This document shows positions 18,690-27,573 of a stretch of 64,000 nucleotides of DNA, one piece after another. Both the position numbers and the translations under genes were made by a program. The stretch lies in assembly GCF_000473205.1 (NCBI RefSeq), contig NZ_AXBF01000004.1, positions 124,001 through 188,000 on the forward strand, read 5' to 3'. The DNA is from Pseudophaeobacter arcticus DSM 23566. Its GTDB lineage: Bacteria; Pseudomonadota; Alphaproteobacteria; Rhodobacterales; Rhodobacteraceae. The notes beneath the pieces are model-generated. The model searched no databases, was not told the DNA's origin, and was given only the letters and a program-made list of their open reading frames with translations. The first letter of the stretch is position 1. The number at the start of each line of letters is the position of its first letter.

Positions 18690-19631
18690 CTACGCGCGAT
18701 CCGGGCTATTGTCGGCATTGTCGCAGATGTCGGGGTTTTGAAACAGGTCCCTGATCTGCTCGCGCAGCCAGACACAGCCGGGATCCTGCATTGTGTTGAT
18801 GTGCCAGACGAGCTGCACCTTCTGACGTCCGCGCGGTAAAGTCATGTCGAGAAGCGTGGCCTGTCCCGCCTCGACCATCCGCCGCCCGAGATAGCCGGGC
18901 ACAATGGCAAAGGCGTTCAGGGTCGAGAGCAGCTCTGGCAAGGCGCCAAAATTGCGGATCCGCATACAGACATTGTTGGCCAATCCGCGTTCGGCAAGCA
19001 CCTGTTCGACATCGTCAGCATAGGTCAGGCTGGGCACCGCCATCACGATCCGCTCCTGGCACAGGTCCACGGTGGCCGCGCGCCGGGGCGACAGGCCCGG
19101 CGGGCCAATCACGCGGTAATCCTCGTCAAAGAGATGCATCTGCCGAAGCTGCGCATCCTGCATTTCCAACAGGCCGATGGCCATTTCCGATTCCCGTGTC
19201 GCGAGGGTCCGGGTCAGGTCGAGGAATGGCGAGGAGGCATTTTCTAGCCTGATGCCCGGCCCACGTTCGAACACGCGCCGGGCAAGCGGTGCGAGGAAGA
19301 CCTGCTCGCCCAGCCCAGACAGGGACAGGCGAAAGGTCCGCGTGCTGCTCAAGGCATCGAAACTTGCCGCATCGTTCAGGACTGATGCAATACCAGAGAG
19401 ATGCTCGCGGATGTCGGGAACGATCCGTTCGGCAAAAGGCGTTGGCTCCATCCCCCGCGCACCGCGAATGAACAGTGGATCGTCCAGCATCTGACGCAGA
19501 CGCGCCAGCGCATTCGACGTGGCGGGCTGGCTGAGGCCAAGATTCGCGCCGGCAACCGACACGGATTGCGAGTCATAGATCTGAAGCAACAGGTCCAGCA
19601 GGTTCAGGTCGAGGCGGCGTGGGTTTATCAT
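18690..19631 (-). CDS. LysR-family transcriptional regulator (NodD/LinR-like group)
   Basis: 313 residues. The start RRLDLNLLDLLLQIYDSQSVSVAG and the helix GLSQPATSNALARLRQML give the LysR winged helix; the RLDLNLL beginning is typical of the NodD/LinR/NahR-like group. The remaining ~220 residues form the substrate-binding domain. It is divergent from the TRAP/dehydrogenase operon starting at 19757, the standard LysR arrangement, and a clean palindrome lies between them. Confidence 0.88.
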   Translation of the reverse strand: MINPRRLDLNLLDLLLQIYDSQSVSVAGANLGLSQPATSNALARLRQMLDDPLFIRGARGMEPTPFAERIVPDIREHLSGIASVLNDAASFDALSSTRTFRLSLSGLGEQVFLAPLARRVFERGPGIRLENASSPFLDLTRTLATRESEMAIGLLEMQDAQLRQMHLFDEDYRVIGPPGLSPRRAATVDLCQERIVMAVPSLTYADDVEQVLAERGLANNVCMRIRNFGALPELLSTLNAFAIVPGYLGRRMVEAGQATLLDMTLPRGRQKVQLVWHINTMQDPGCVWLREQIRDLFQNPDICDNADNSPDRA

Positions 19632-19649
19632 TTTTCTGAATAGTCTCTA

Positions 19650-19667
19650 TCCAAACTATCATTTGGA
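19650..19667. promoter_or_regulatory. LysR-type operator palindrome
   Basis: TCCAAA-CTATCA-TTTGGA is an exact 6-bp inverted repeat with a 6-bp spacer, in the 125-bp gap between the divergent lysR and dctP-like genes. The T-N11-A-like geometry fits LysR binding. Confidence 0.6.
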
Positions 19668-19756
19668 CTTTAAGCACCGTCCCTTCCATCGTCCATCCTG
19701 CTTTTCGGAGGAGTCGCCCGTCTTGGGCAAGGGAAGCACATTAGGGGGAGATATCT

Positions 19757-20797
19757 ATGCACCGTCGTAACTTTATGGGCGCACTATTCATTGCCGCCTC
19801 CAGTCTTGCACTCGCATCTGGCGCAAGTGCGCAGGACTATACTTTCCGCCTGCACCATTTTCTAGGGCAGCAGGCCCCGGCGCAGACAAAGATGCTGGAG
19901 CCCTGGGCCAAGGCGGTCGAAGAACATTCGGGTGGCCGCGTCAAGATCGAGATCTTTCCGTCCATGACCCTTGGCGGGCGTCCGCCGGAGCTGATCCAGC
20001 AGGCGCGCGATGGCATTGTCGATCTGGTCTGGACGGTGAACGGCTATACGCCGGGGCTATTCCCGCGCACCGAGGTGATGGAACTGCCGACCGTCTACAA
20101 AAACGACCCGCGGGCCGCGAACCTTGCGCTCTATGACATGTTCGACGGTGAGCTTGCCGAGGAGTACAAGGGCGTCGAAGTGATGTTCCTGCATGTACAT
20201 GCCGGTCAGGCGCTGCATACCGGCGATCTGGATGTCTCCAGCCTGGACGACCTTGAGGGGGCAAAGCTGCGTATCCCGACACGGACGGGCGGCTGGGTGA
20301 TTGAGGCGCTTGGCGCCACCCCGGTGGCGATGCCGGTGCCCGAACTGCCGTCCGCGCTGCAAAAGGGCGTGGTCGATGGTGCGCTGATCCCGTGGGAAAT
20401 CATCCCGCCGCTGAAGATCCAGGATCAGACCAAATACCAAGTCGAACTCAATGAGCGTGAGCGCTTTGGCAACACGACCTTCCAGGTGTCGATGAACCAG
20501 ACTCGTTGGGACGGGCTGCCGGAAGATATCCAGCAGGCCTTCCGCGATGCCTCGGATCGTGACTGGTGGGGGCAGGTGGGCGACATCTGGCGTGCCTCGG
20601 ACGATTTTGGCATCAAGGTCGCTACAGAGGCGGGCAACACGCATCGCATTCTGAGCGAGGAACAAAGCCAGCCCTTCCTCGACGCCATGCAGCCCGTCGT
20701 GGACCGCTGGATCGAAGAGGTCTCTGGCAAAGGCATCAATGGTACCGCACTGGTAGAAAAGGCCCGTGCGCTGGTCGCCAAGAACACGGCGGATTGA
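19757..20797 (+). CDS. TRAP transporter substrate-binding protein (DctP family)
   Basis: 346 residues with a signal peptide (start MHRRNFMGALFIAASSLALA, cleavage near ASAQ) and a mature start YTFRLHHFLGQQAPAQ. The middle carries GAKLRIPTRTGGWVIEALGA, the region containing the carboxylate-binding arginine of DctP proteins. A GGGGAG site precedes the ATG. Followed by small and large permease genes, it gives a complete TRAP importer for an organic acid, probably the 2-oxo or aromatic acid handled by the enzymes encoded nearby. Confidence 0.9.
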   Translation: MHRRNFMGALFIAASSLALASGASAQDYTFRLHHFLGQQAPAQTKMLEPWAKAVEEHSGGRVKIEIFPSMTLGGRPPELIQQARDGIVDLVWTVNGYTPGLFPRTEVMELPTVYKNDPRAANLALYDMFDGELAEEYKGVEVMFLHVHAGQALHTGDLDVSSLDDLEGAKLRIPTRTGGWVIEALGATPVAMPVPELPSALQKGVVDGALIPWEIIPPLKIQDQTKYQVELNERERFGNTTFQVSMNQTRWDGLPEDIQQAFRDASDRDWWGQVGDIWRASDDFGIKVATEAGNTHRILSEEQSQPFLDAMQPVVDRWIEEVSGKGINGTALVEKARALVAKNTAD

Positions 20798-20811
20798 GTT
20801 TGGCAGAGGTG

Positions 20812-21324
20812 ATGGAAACGACAGGCCGCCCCGAAGGCACCGGGGCGGTCGCGACGGCGGTTACCGCTTGGGCGCTGCTGGGCGGTGCGCTATTGCTGGC
20901 GGTGGTGGTGATGAACGTCGCCTCGGTGCTGGGCACGCTGGTCGGCTGGCCCGTGTCCGGTGATTTCGAGATGACCGAGATAGGCGTCGCCGTGGCAGCC
21001 TTCGCCTTTCTGCCCTATTGCCAGCTGGCACGCTCGAATGTGTCCGCAGACATTTTTACCCAGCGGGCCGGGCCGCGCATGCTGGCCTTTCTCAGTCTTC
21101 TCGGCTCGGTGATCGCGCTGCTTTTTGCCCTGCTGATGCTGTGGCGGATGTACGATGGCATGCTCGATCAGAAAACCTATGGCTATGAAACCTCGATCCT
21201 GCAGATCCCGGTCTGGCTGGCCTATATCCCCATCCTCGCCTCCCTTGCCCTGTTGGCCGTAGCCGCGCTGACCACGCTGACGCAGGACATCCGTGGGCTG
21301 TCAAACGGAGGCCGCCATGACTGA
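20812..21324 (+). CDS. TRAP transporter small permease (DctQ family)
   Basis: About 170 residues with four hydrophobic segments, typical of DctQ, including the FEMTEIGVAVAAFAFLPYCQ helix near residues 50-70. The start is uncertain: TTG at 20800, GTG at 20809 and ATG at 20812 are all in frame. I use the ATG. The end overlaps the large permease start by 8 nt. Confidence 0.85.
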   Translation: METTGRPEGTGAVATAVTAWALLGGALLLAVVVMNVASVLGTLVGWPVSGDFEMTEIGVAVAAFAFLPYCQLARSNVSADIFTQRAGPRMLAFLSLLGSVIALLFALLMLWRMYDGMLDQKTYGYETSILQIPVWLAYIPILASLALLAVAALTTLTQDIRGLSNGGRHD

Positions 21325-22675
21325 TCCCCTTATGCTGGGCATCGCGGCGCTTGTCATTCTTGTTGCGCTGATCGCCATCCGCATTCCCATCGCCTATGCG
21401 ATGATCCTCGTGGGGGGCGTCGGCATCGCGTTGGTGAATGGCATCGCGCCGGTGTTCAACCAGCTCAAGACGCTGGCCTACGGGCAGTTCTCTGTCTACG
21501 ACCTGTCGGTGGTGCCGATGTTTGTGCTGATGGGGGCGCTGGCCTCCAGGGCGGGCCTCAGCCATGCGCTGTTCCGGGGGGCCAATGCCTGGCTTGGCTG
21601 GATGCGTGGCGGCACCGCCATGGCGGCGATTGCGGGCTGCGCGGGTTTTGGCGCGGTCTGCGGATCGTCGCTGGCCACCGCCTCGACCATGGGCCGCGTG
21701 GCGCTGCCCGAGCTTGCGAAATACCGCTATTCCGGCGCGCTGGCGACCGGCACTTTGGCGGCGGGTGGCGTCCTTGGCATCCTGATCCCGCCCTCGGTGG
21801 TTCTGATCATCTACGCGATCATCGTCGAGGCGAATATCGTCACCATGTTTGCCGCCGCGCTGCTGCCGGGCCTGCTGGCCGTGGTGCTGTTCATCCTGAC
21901 TATCGTCATCTACGTCTGGATCAAGCCGGAGGCCGGCCCCGCACATGGCGGTGTCGGCGGGGCAGAATTCCGCGCTGCAACCCTGGGCATGATCCCGGTG
22001 CTGGTGATCTTTGGCATCGTGTTGGGCGGTATCTATGGCGGTTTCTACAACCCGACACCGGCGGCCTCCATCGGCGTGGCGCTGGTCTGGCTCTACGGGG
22101 TGATCACCCGCGAAATCCGCCTGACCGATATGATCGGCGCCCTGCGCGAGACGGCCTCGACCACGGGCATGATCTACCTGATCCTCTTGGGCGCGGAGCT
22201 GATGAAGATCTTCATGTCCCGCATCGGCCTGCCGCAGGCGACCGCAGAGTGGATCATCCAGTCCGGCATGGCGCCGATGATGGTGATGATCCTGCTGCTG
22301 GTCGCGCTGATCCTGCTCGGGTGCCTGATGGACAGCCTGTCGATGATCCTGCTGGTCATCCCGTTCTTCTGGCCCGTCTTGGTCGAGTTGAACGGCGGGC
22401 TCTATATGGGCGCCGAAGGGTCGGGCTATGGCATGAGCACCGAGGACCTGAAGATCTGGTTCGGCATCCTGGCGTTGATCGTCGTGGAACTGGGCCTGAT
22501 CACGCCACCCGTGGGCATGAATGTCTTTGTCATCTCGGCACTGGCGAAAGACACCCCAATGTCCGAAACATTTAAGGGTGTGCTGCCCTTCTTTGGCGCC
22601 GAGATCCTGCGCGTGGTCGTCTTGCTGGCCTTTCCGGGGCTGGTGATGTGGCTGCCGCAGGTCTTAGGCAGCTAG
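21317..22675 (+). CDS. TRAP transporter large permease (DctM family)
   Basis: 452 residues from the ATG at 21317, preceded by GGAGG. There are about 12-14 hydrophobic segments with DctM hallmarks: SVVPMFVLMGALASRAGLS, GFGAVCGSSLATASTMGRV and GVLGILIPPSVVLIIYA near residue 150. It couples the Na+ gradient to uptake of the ligand delivered by the DctP protein. Confidence 0.92.
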   Translation: MTDPLMLGIAALVILVALIAIRIPIAYAMILVGGVGIALVNGIAPVFNQLKTLAYGQFSVYDLSVVPMFVLMGALASRAGLSHALFRGANAWLGWMRGGTAMAAIAGCAGFGAVCGSSLATASTMGRVALPELAKYRYSGALATGTLAAGGVLGILIPPSVVLIIYAIIVEANIVTMFAAALLPGLLAVVLFILTIVIYVWIKPEAGPAHGGVGGAEFRAATLGMIPVLVIFGIVLGGIYGGFYNPTPAASIGVALVWLYGVITREIRLTDMIGALRETASTTGMIYLILLGAELMKIFMSRIGLPQATAEWIIQSGMAPMMVMILLLVALILLGCLMDSLSMILLVIPFFWPVLVELNGGLYMGAEGSGYGMSTEDLKIWFGILALIVVELGLITPPVGMNVFVISALAKDTPMSETFKGVLPFFGAEILRVVVLLAFPGLVMWLPQVLGS

Positions 22676-22697
22676 GTCGGATTGAAAGGAAAACAGG

Positions 22698-23594
22698 ATG
22701 AAGATCGCAATACTCGGCGCGGGCGCCCTTGGATCGGTGATCGGTGCGGAGCTTCACACGGCGGGGCATGAGGTCGTGCTGCTCGACCTGAACGAGGCGC
22801 ATCTGACCGCGATCAACGCGGATGGGCTGCGTGTGGACTGGGACGACCGGACCGAGCACCTTCCGATCCCGGCGATGCGGCCCGATCAGGCGCCGCAGGT
22901 CGATTTGGTGATCCTGTTGACCAAGACGATGCATACGGACGGGGCGCTGGCGGGCATCGCGCCATTGATCGACGGCGGCGCCTGTGTGCTGACGCTGCAA
23001 AACGGGCTCGGCAATGTCGCGCGCGTGCAGGCGCGGGTGCCGGATGGACAGGTCCTTTTTGGCTGCACCATGACGCCGGGCGATCTGCGCGGGCCGGGTC
23101 ATGTGGCCAGCCACGGCATGGCCTACACCCCCTTTGACGCGCTGGACGCAAATGGGCCGGCCGCGCGGCTCGCGGCTGAGCTTGACGGCGACCAGCTGAC
23201 CTGGACCGATGCCGCCGCGGCGCAGGTCTGGCAAAAGGCCGCGTTCAACTGTGCGATGAACGCCACCGCCGTTCTGGGCGCGGGCACCGTCGGCGCGATT
23301 GCCGAGCACCTCGGCGCAGAGCTGGCCCAGGACATCGCCGCCGAGGTGCTGGCCGTTGGTGCCGCCGAAGGCGTCACCGGCGATATCGGTGCGGTGAGAA
23401 AACAGATCGACTTCGCTCTGAAACAACACACCGGCCACAAGCCCTCGATGCTGCAGGACGTCGAGGCTGGCCGCAGGACCGAAATCGAGTCGCTCAACGG
23501 ATATGTTGAACAGATTGGCCCCAAACGCGGTATAGATGTGCCAATGAATCGCCTGCTCGCCGCGCTTGTACGCATGCGTGAGAACCAGACCTGA
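22698..23594 (+). CDS. 2-dehydropantoate 2-reductase family protein (ApbA/PanE-like)
   Basis: 298 residues. The N-terminus has the Rossmann motif AILGAGALGSVIGAEL, then VILLTKTMHTDGAL and LQNGLGN, which match the NADP-binding half of ketopantoate reductases. The C-terminal helical half includes KAAFNCAMNATAVLGAGTVG with the catalytic lysine. A GAAAGGAAAAC site precedes it. Inside a TRAP/aldehyde dehydrogenase operon it is more likely a catabolic 2-oxoacid reductase than the pantothenate pathway enzyme, but that is inferred from context. Confidence 0.85.
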   Translation: MKIAILGAGALGSVIGAELHTAGHEVVLLDLNEAHLTAINADGLRVDWDDRTEHLPIPAMRPDQAPQVDLVILLTKTMHTDGALAGIAPLIDGGACVLTLQNGLGNVARVQARVPDGQVLFGCTMTPGDLRGPGHVASHGMAYTPFDALDANGPAARLAAELDGDQLTWTDAAAAQVWQKAAFNCAMNATAVLGAGTVGAIAEHLGAELAQDIAAEVLAVGAAEGVTGDIGAVRKQIDFALKQHTGHKPSMLQDVEAGRRTEIESLNGYVEQIGPKRGIDVPMNRLLAALVRMRENQT

Positions 23595-23642
23595 CAGACG
23601 GGCAATGTCCCGACGCAAGACCCACCCGAGGAGGAAACCAAG

Positions 23643-25088
23643 ATGACAGTGGCATTTGTAGTCAACAACAAGGACGCCGATGCGTCAGGCAAGGGCACGT
23701 TCGACCGGATCGACCCGGTCACGGGCGACGTGGCCTCGACCGCGGCGGCCGCCAAGGTAGTCGACGCGGCAGCGATCGCCACGGCGGCTGGCGCGGCCTT
23801 TCCCGCATGGGCCGCAACCGGCCCCGGTGAGCGCCGCGCCCTGCTGAACAAGGCAGCGGATATCATGGACTCCAAGGCGGATGAATTCATCGCAACCATG
23901 ATCACCGAAACTGGCGCGACCGGCCCCTGGGCGGGCTTCAACGTCATGCTGGCGGCGGGTGTGATCCGCGAAGCGGCGGCGATGACCACCCAGATCGGTG
24001 GCGAGGTGATCCCCTCGAACAAACCCGGGACCCTGGCCATGGGCGTCGCCACGCCCAAGGGTGTTTGCCTTGGCATCGCGCCGTGGAACGCGCCGGTGAT
24101 CCTTGGCACCCGCGCGCTGGCCATGCCGTTGGCCTGCGGCAATACGGTGATCCTGAAAGGCTCTGAGGCTTGCCCCAAGACCCACCGCCTGATCGTCGAT
24201 TGTTTCGTCGAGGCGGGTCTGCCCGAAGGCGTTGTCAACTATATCTCGAACGCGCCTGTCGATGCCGCCGAAGTGGTCAAGGCGCTGATCGAGGCCCCCG
24301 AGGTCAAGCATGTGAACTTCACCGGCTCCTCTGCCGTGGGGCGCATCATCGGGCGTCTGGCCGGTGAGAACCTCAAGCCGTCGCTCTTGGAGCTCGGCGG
24401 CAAGGCGCCGCTGGTTGTGCTGTCCGACGCCGATATCGACGGTGCGGTGAATGCTGCGATCTTTGGCGCCTTCATGAACCAGGGCCAGATCTGCATGTCG
24501 ACGGAACGCATCATCGTCGACGAGGAAATCGCCGATACCTTTGCACAAAAAATGGCCGACCGCGCGTCGAAACTGCCCTACGGCGATCCGCGTGGTCAGG
24601 TCGTGCTGGGTTCGCTGGTGACCCCCGAGGCTGGCGAAAAGATGGACGCGTTGATTGCCGATGCCACATCCAAGGGCGCGAAATGCATCGCTGGTGGTGC
24701 GCGCGACGGGGCGATGCATTCCGCAACCCTGCTGGACGGTGTGACGTCTGATATGCGCATCTATGGCGAGGAAAGCTTTGGCCCGGTCAAGTCGATCATC
24801 CGCGTCAAGGGCGACGACGAGGCGATCCGCGTGGCCAATGACACCGAATATGGCCTGTCGGCTGCGGTGTTCAGCCAGGACATCCAGCGCGCACTGTCCG
24901 CTGCCAAGAAGATCAAGAGCGGCATCTGCCACATCAACGGTCCGACCGTCGCGGATGAGCCACAGATGCCCTTTGGTGGCGTGAACGATTCCGGCTATGG
25001 CCGGTTTGGTGGCAAGGCAGCAATCGCTGAATTCACCGACCTGCGCTGGATCACCATCGAAGACCCGAACCAGCACTATCCGTTCTAA
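23643..25088 (+). CDS. NAD(P)-dependent aldehyde dehydrogenase (salicylaldehyde/vanillin dehydrogenase-like)
   Basis: 481 residues with all ALDH landmarks: PWNAPVILGTRALAMPLACG near residue 150, FTGSSAVGRIIG near 225, the general-base glutamate in LLELGGKAPLVVL near 250 and the nucleophilic cysteine in NQGQICMSTERI near 284. GAGGAGGAAA gives a strong start. Sequence features resemble aryl aldehyde dehydrogenases (salicylaldehyde, vanillin, benzaldehyde), though subfamily assignment by eye is tentative. Together with the TPP enzyme it could finish conversion of a 2-oxoacid to the carboxylate one carbon shorter. Confidence 0.9.
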   Translation: MTVAFVVNNKDADASGKGTFDRIDPVTGDVASTAAAAKVVDAAAIATAAGAAFPAWAATGPGERRALLNKAADIMDSKADEFIATMITETGATGPWAGFNVMLAAGVIREAAAMTTQIGGEVIPSNKPGTLAMGVATPKGVCLGIAPWNAPVILGTRALAMPLACGNTVILKGSEACPKTHRLIVDCFVEAGLPEGVVNYISNAPVDAAEVVKALIEAPEVKHVNFTGSSAVGRIIGRLAGENLKPSLLELGGKAPLVVLSDADIDGAVNAAIFGAFMNQGQICMSTERIIVDEEIADTFAQKMADRASKLPYGDPRGQVVLGSLVTPEAGEKMDALIADATSKGAKCIAGGARDGAMHSATLLDGVTSDMRIYGEESFGPVKSIIRVKGDDEAIRVANDTEYGLSAAVFSQDIQRALSAAKKIKSGICHINGPTVADEPQMPFGGVNDSGYGRFGGKAAIAEFTDLRWITIEDPNQHYPF

Positions 25089-25104
25089 GACGGAAATCCC
25101 CAGA

Positions 25105-25136
25105 CCAGCGCGCCCGCTGCGGTGCGCTGGCCTTTA
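25105..25136 (+). terminator. Hairpin after the aldehyde dehydrogenase gene
   Basis: CCAGCGC (25105-25111) pairs with GCGCTGG (25124-25130), starting 17 bp after the stop codon and followed by a weak CCTTTA tract. It lies where this operon meets the convergent SDR remnant. Confidence 0.5.
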
Positions 25137-25181
25137 CGGCCCAATGCAGGCCGAATTTCTATTCGGACAGCACGATCACCG

Positions 25182-25668
25182 TCAGAACGCGTTTGTCGTG
25201 GCGGTGACGGCAGCCTCCAGCCCGCCATCGGTCGCAAGATTGGTGCCGTTGATCCAGCGCGCCGCATCCGAACAGAGGAACAGGATCGCAGGCGTGATAT
25301 CGTCCGGTGTTCCCGCGCGACCCACGGCATCGACGTTGGAATTGACCCGCTCGTCGCCCAGAACATCGCGAAACTGTTGCAGGATCGGCGTTTCGACCGG
25401 GCCTGTGGACACCGCGTTCACCCGGATGCCACGGCCCTTGAACTGCTCCTGATGCGTGGCCAGCATGGTCCAGACCAGCAGGATTTCCTCGGACACCGGA
25501 TAACCCGCATCGTTTGGAATATCGTGCTGCGCCACGATCTCCGCAGGGTCGGGAACTCCGTTGTGCGGGCGATGGCGGCCACGTTGACCACAGACCCGCC
25601 ATCTCGGCGGTGCGGCGTCCGATGCCGCTGGCAGCACCAGTGGCCACGATGGTTTTGCCAAAGAGCAT
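25182..25668 (-). pseudogene. Coniferyl-alcohol-dehydrogenase-like SDR with internal deletion
   Basis: GGAGGTAAC precedes an ATG at 25668 and the first codons read LFGKTIVATGAASGIGRRTAE, an intact SDR nucleotide-binding start. The match then breaks off and continues in another frame with EEILLVWTMLATHQEQF, GIRVNAVSTGPVETPILQQF and LFLCSDAARWINGTNLATDG to the stop at 25182. That is the C-terminal half of coniferyl-alcohol-dehydrogenase-like SDRs. About 90-100 central residues are missing. It directly follows the livM gene and was probably the last gene of that operon. Confidence 0.75.
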
Positions 25669-25672
25669 AATG

Positions 25673-26671
25673 TTACCTCCCTGTTTCCGATTGGGTGTCG
25701 ACATGAACGCGGTAGCCCAGCGGCATCAGGCTGACACCCGTGCGGGTGGCGATCCAGCCCCACAGCCCCTTTGGTAGCAGCAGCGAGAACAGCAGTGCCG
25801 CTGCCCCCAGGCCGATCAGATACCAGACGCCGGTGTCGGCAAACCAGGTCTCGGCAGCAAAGAAGATCAGCGCGCCGAGGATGGCGCCCTCGAACCGGCC
25901 AAGCCCGCCGACGAGCACCATGAAGATCATATAGGCCGTCCATTGCACGCTGAAATAGGTCTTGGGCTGGAAGGCCGAGACCTGGGCCAGCCAGAGTGCG
26001 CCCGCGACGGCGGTGCCAAAACCCGCCAGCACGAAGAACAGCCGCTTGGTGCGCATCGGGTTCACACCAACGGAATCCGCCGCTTCCTCATTGTCGCGGA
26101 TCGCCTGCATGGCCAGCCCCGAGGGCGTGCGCAGCACCGCAAACAGCAGCGCCAGCAGCCCCACCATGCCGATGAGTGCCGCCCAGAAGATCAACACCCG
26201 CCGCGCATCAATGGCATAGGCGTTGAGCGCGATCAGCGAGGTGCCGGTCTCGCCCTGGATCAGCGGGTCGAGATTGACGCAGAGATGCGCGATCGAGGCC
26301 AGCACCCACATGCCTATGGCAAACTCGCCCGCACGCAGATGCAGCATGAAGAGCGACAGCAGCCAGCTCAGCCCGGCCACAATCCCGGCGCCCAGAGACA
26401 TGGCGGCAAAGGGGTTGATCCCCGCATCCGCCAGCCGGATCGTCGCATAGGCGCCAAGCCCGAAGAACAGCTGGTTGCCGATGGAGACCAGCCCGCCATA
26501 GCCCGCCAGCGCGTTCCACATCGCGGCGAGGATCACATAGATGAACAGCACGGTCAGCCGCTCGATCACCCCGTCGGATGCAAAACTCGGAACCAGCCCG
26601 AGGATCGCGATCACTCCGGCGGCCAGGGCAAAGGTGAGTTGGGACTGCCATGTCCAGCGATGGATGGTCAT
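25673..26671 (-). CDS. livM: Branched-chain-amino-acid-type ABC transporter permease LivM
   Basis: 332 residues with 8-10 hydrophobic helices. The AGYGGLVSIGNQLFFGLGAYAT region and the loop QAIRDNEEAADSVGVNPMRTK, the EAA-like coupling motif of LivM, are clear. The gene overlaps livH by 4 nt. It belongs to the operon livK-livG-livF-livH-livM downstream of the nitrilase gene. HAAT-family transporters of this type carry amino acids, amides, urea or aromatic acids, so the name gives the family, not the ligand. Confidence 0.88.
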   Translation of the reverse strand: MTIHRWTWQSQLTFALAAGVIAILGLVPSFASDGVIERLTVLFIYVILAAMWNALAGYGGLVSIGNQLFFGLGAYATIRLADAGINPFAAMSLGAGIVAGLSWLLSLFMLHLRAGEFAIGMWVLASIAHLCVNLDPLIQGETGTSLIALNAYAIDARRVLIFWAALIGMVGLLALLFAVLRTPSGLAMQAIRDNEEAADSVGVNPMRTKRLFFVLAGFGTAVAGALWLAQVSAFQPKTYFSVQWTAYMIFMVLVGGLGRFEGAILGALIFFAAETWFADTGVWYLIGLGAAALLFSLLLPKGLWGWIATRTGVSLMPLGYRVHVDTQSETGR

Positions 26672-27573
26672 TGCGCCGCTCCTTTTCCGGTGGCTCGCAG
26701 GATATGCATCAGATTGAGCGATCTGCCTTTCAGCGCCAGCCGGACGAAGAGCACGACCAGAAAAACCAGATGCCCGCCCAGTAAAAAGCCCTGCGGATGG
26801 ATTTGGGCGCCGAAGGATTGCGCCACGGCCAGCACGATGGCGCCCGCAAGCACCCCCCAGAGCGAGCGGGCGCCGCCGATGATCGTGGCCTCGAAGGCAA
26901 ACAGCAGCTGTGGTGCACCCGCATAGGCGTCGAATGTGCCGCGCAGACCAAGCGCCGCGCCAGAGACGGCAACGGTCATGCAGGCCAGTGCCGCTGCGAT
27001 GCCCGCGGTCCGACGCGCATCCACACCGACCAGCCCGGCGGTATCTGGGTCAGCCGCGGTGGCGCGGATTTGGCGACCAAGCGCTGTGCGCTTTAACAGT
27101 AGGTCCAGCGCGCCGATGATCACGATCACCGTGATCAGGATATAGACCGGCAGCTTGCCGACATAGATATTGCCGGGCAGCTCAAAGGCCTCCCAGCTGA
27201 GATCGCCAACCATCGGCGACAGGGACCGTGTATTGGCACCGAACTGCTGGAACAGCAGGTTGTCGAGCACGATGGCCAGGCCAAAAGTTGACAGCACCGG
27301 CAACAGCTCGCCTCCGCGGACGGCGCGCTCCAGCACCAGCCGTTGCAGCAGCCAGCCCGCCACGCCCATCAGTGGTACCACCGCCAGCAGGCTGACAAAG
27401 GGTGAGCCCCCAAAGGAGTCGGACAGACTCCAGACTGCATAGGCGCTGACCACGGCAAGCGAGCCATGGGCGAGGTTGATCACCCGCATGACCTGAAACA
27501 TAAAGGCCAGCCCGCAGGCAATCAGCGCGTAATAGCCGCCCAGAAGCACGGCTTGGATCAGGATGTTGGTCAT
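26668..27573 (-). CDS. livH: Branched-chain-amino-acid-type ABC transporter permease LivH
   Basis: 301 residues of membrane protein. The N-terminus (GGYYALIACGLAFMFQVMRV, then NLAHGSLAVVSAY) is characteristic of LivH. The coupling loop includes RTALGRQIRATAADPDTAGLVGV. It overlaps both neighbours by 4 nt (ATGA-type coupling). Confidence 0.9.
   Translation of the reverse strand: MTNILIQAVLLGGYYALIACGLAFMFQVMRVINLAHGSLAVVSAYAVWSLSDSFGGSPFVSLLAVVPLMGVAGWLLQRLVLERAVRGGELLPVLSTFGLAIVLDNLLFQQFGANTRSLSPMVGDLSWEAFELPGNIYVGKLPVYILITVIVIIGALDLLLKRTALGRQIRATAADPDTAGLVGVDARRTAGIAAALACMTVAVSGAALGLRGTFDAYAGAPQLLFAFEATIIGGARSLWGVLAGAIVLAVAQSFGAQIHPQGFLLGGHLVFLVVLFVRLALKGRSLNLMHILRATGKGAAQ

Noticed and set aside
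23685..25076. 463-codon open frame on the minus strand
   Set aside because: Mirror of the aldehyde dehydrogenase gene; the plus frame has all catalytic motifs.
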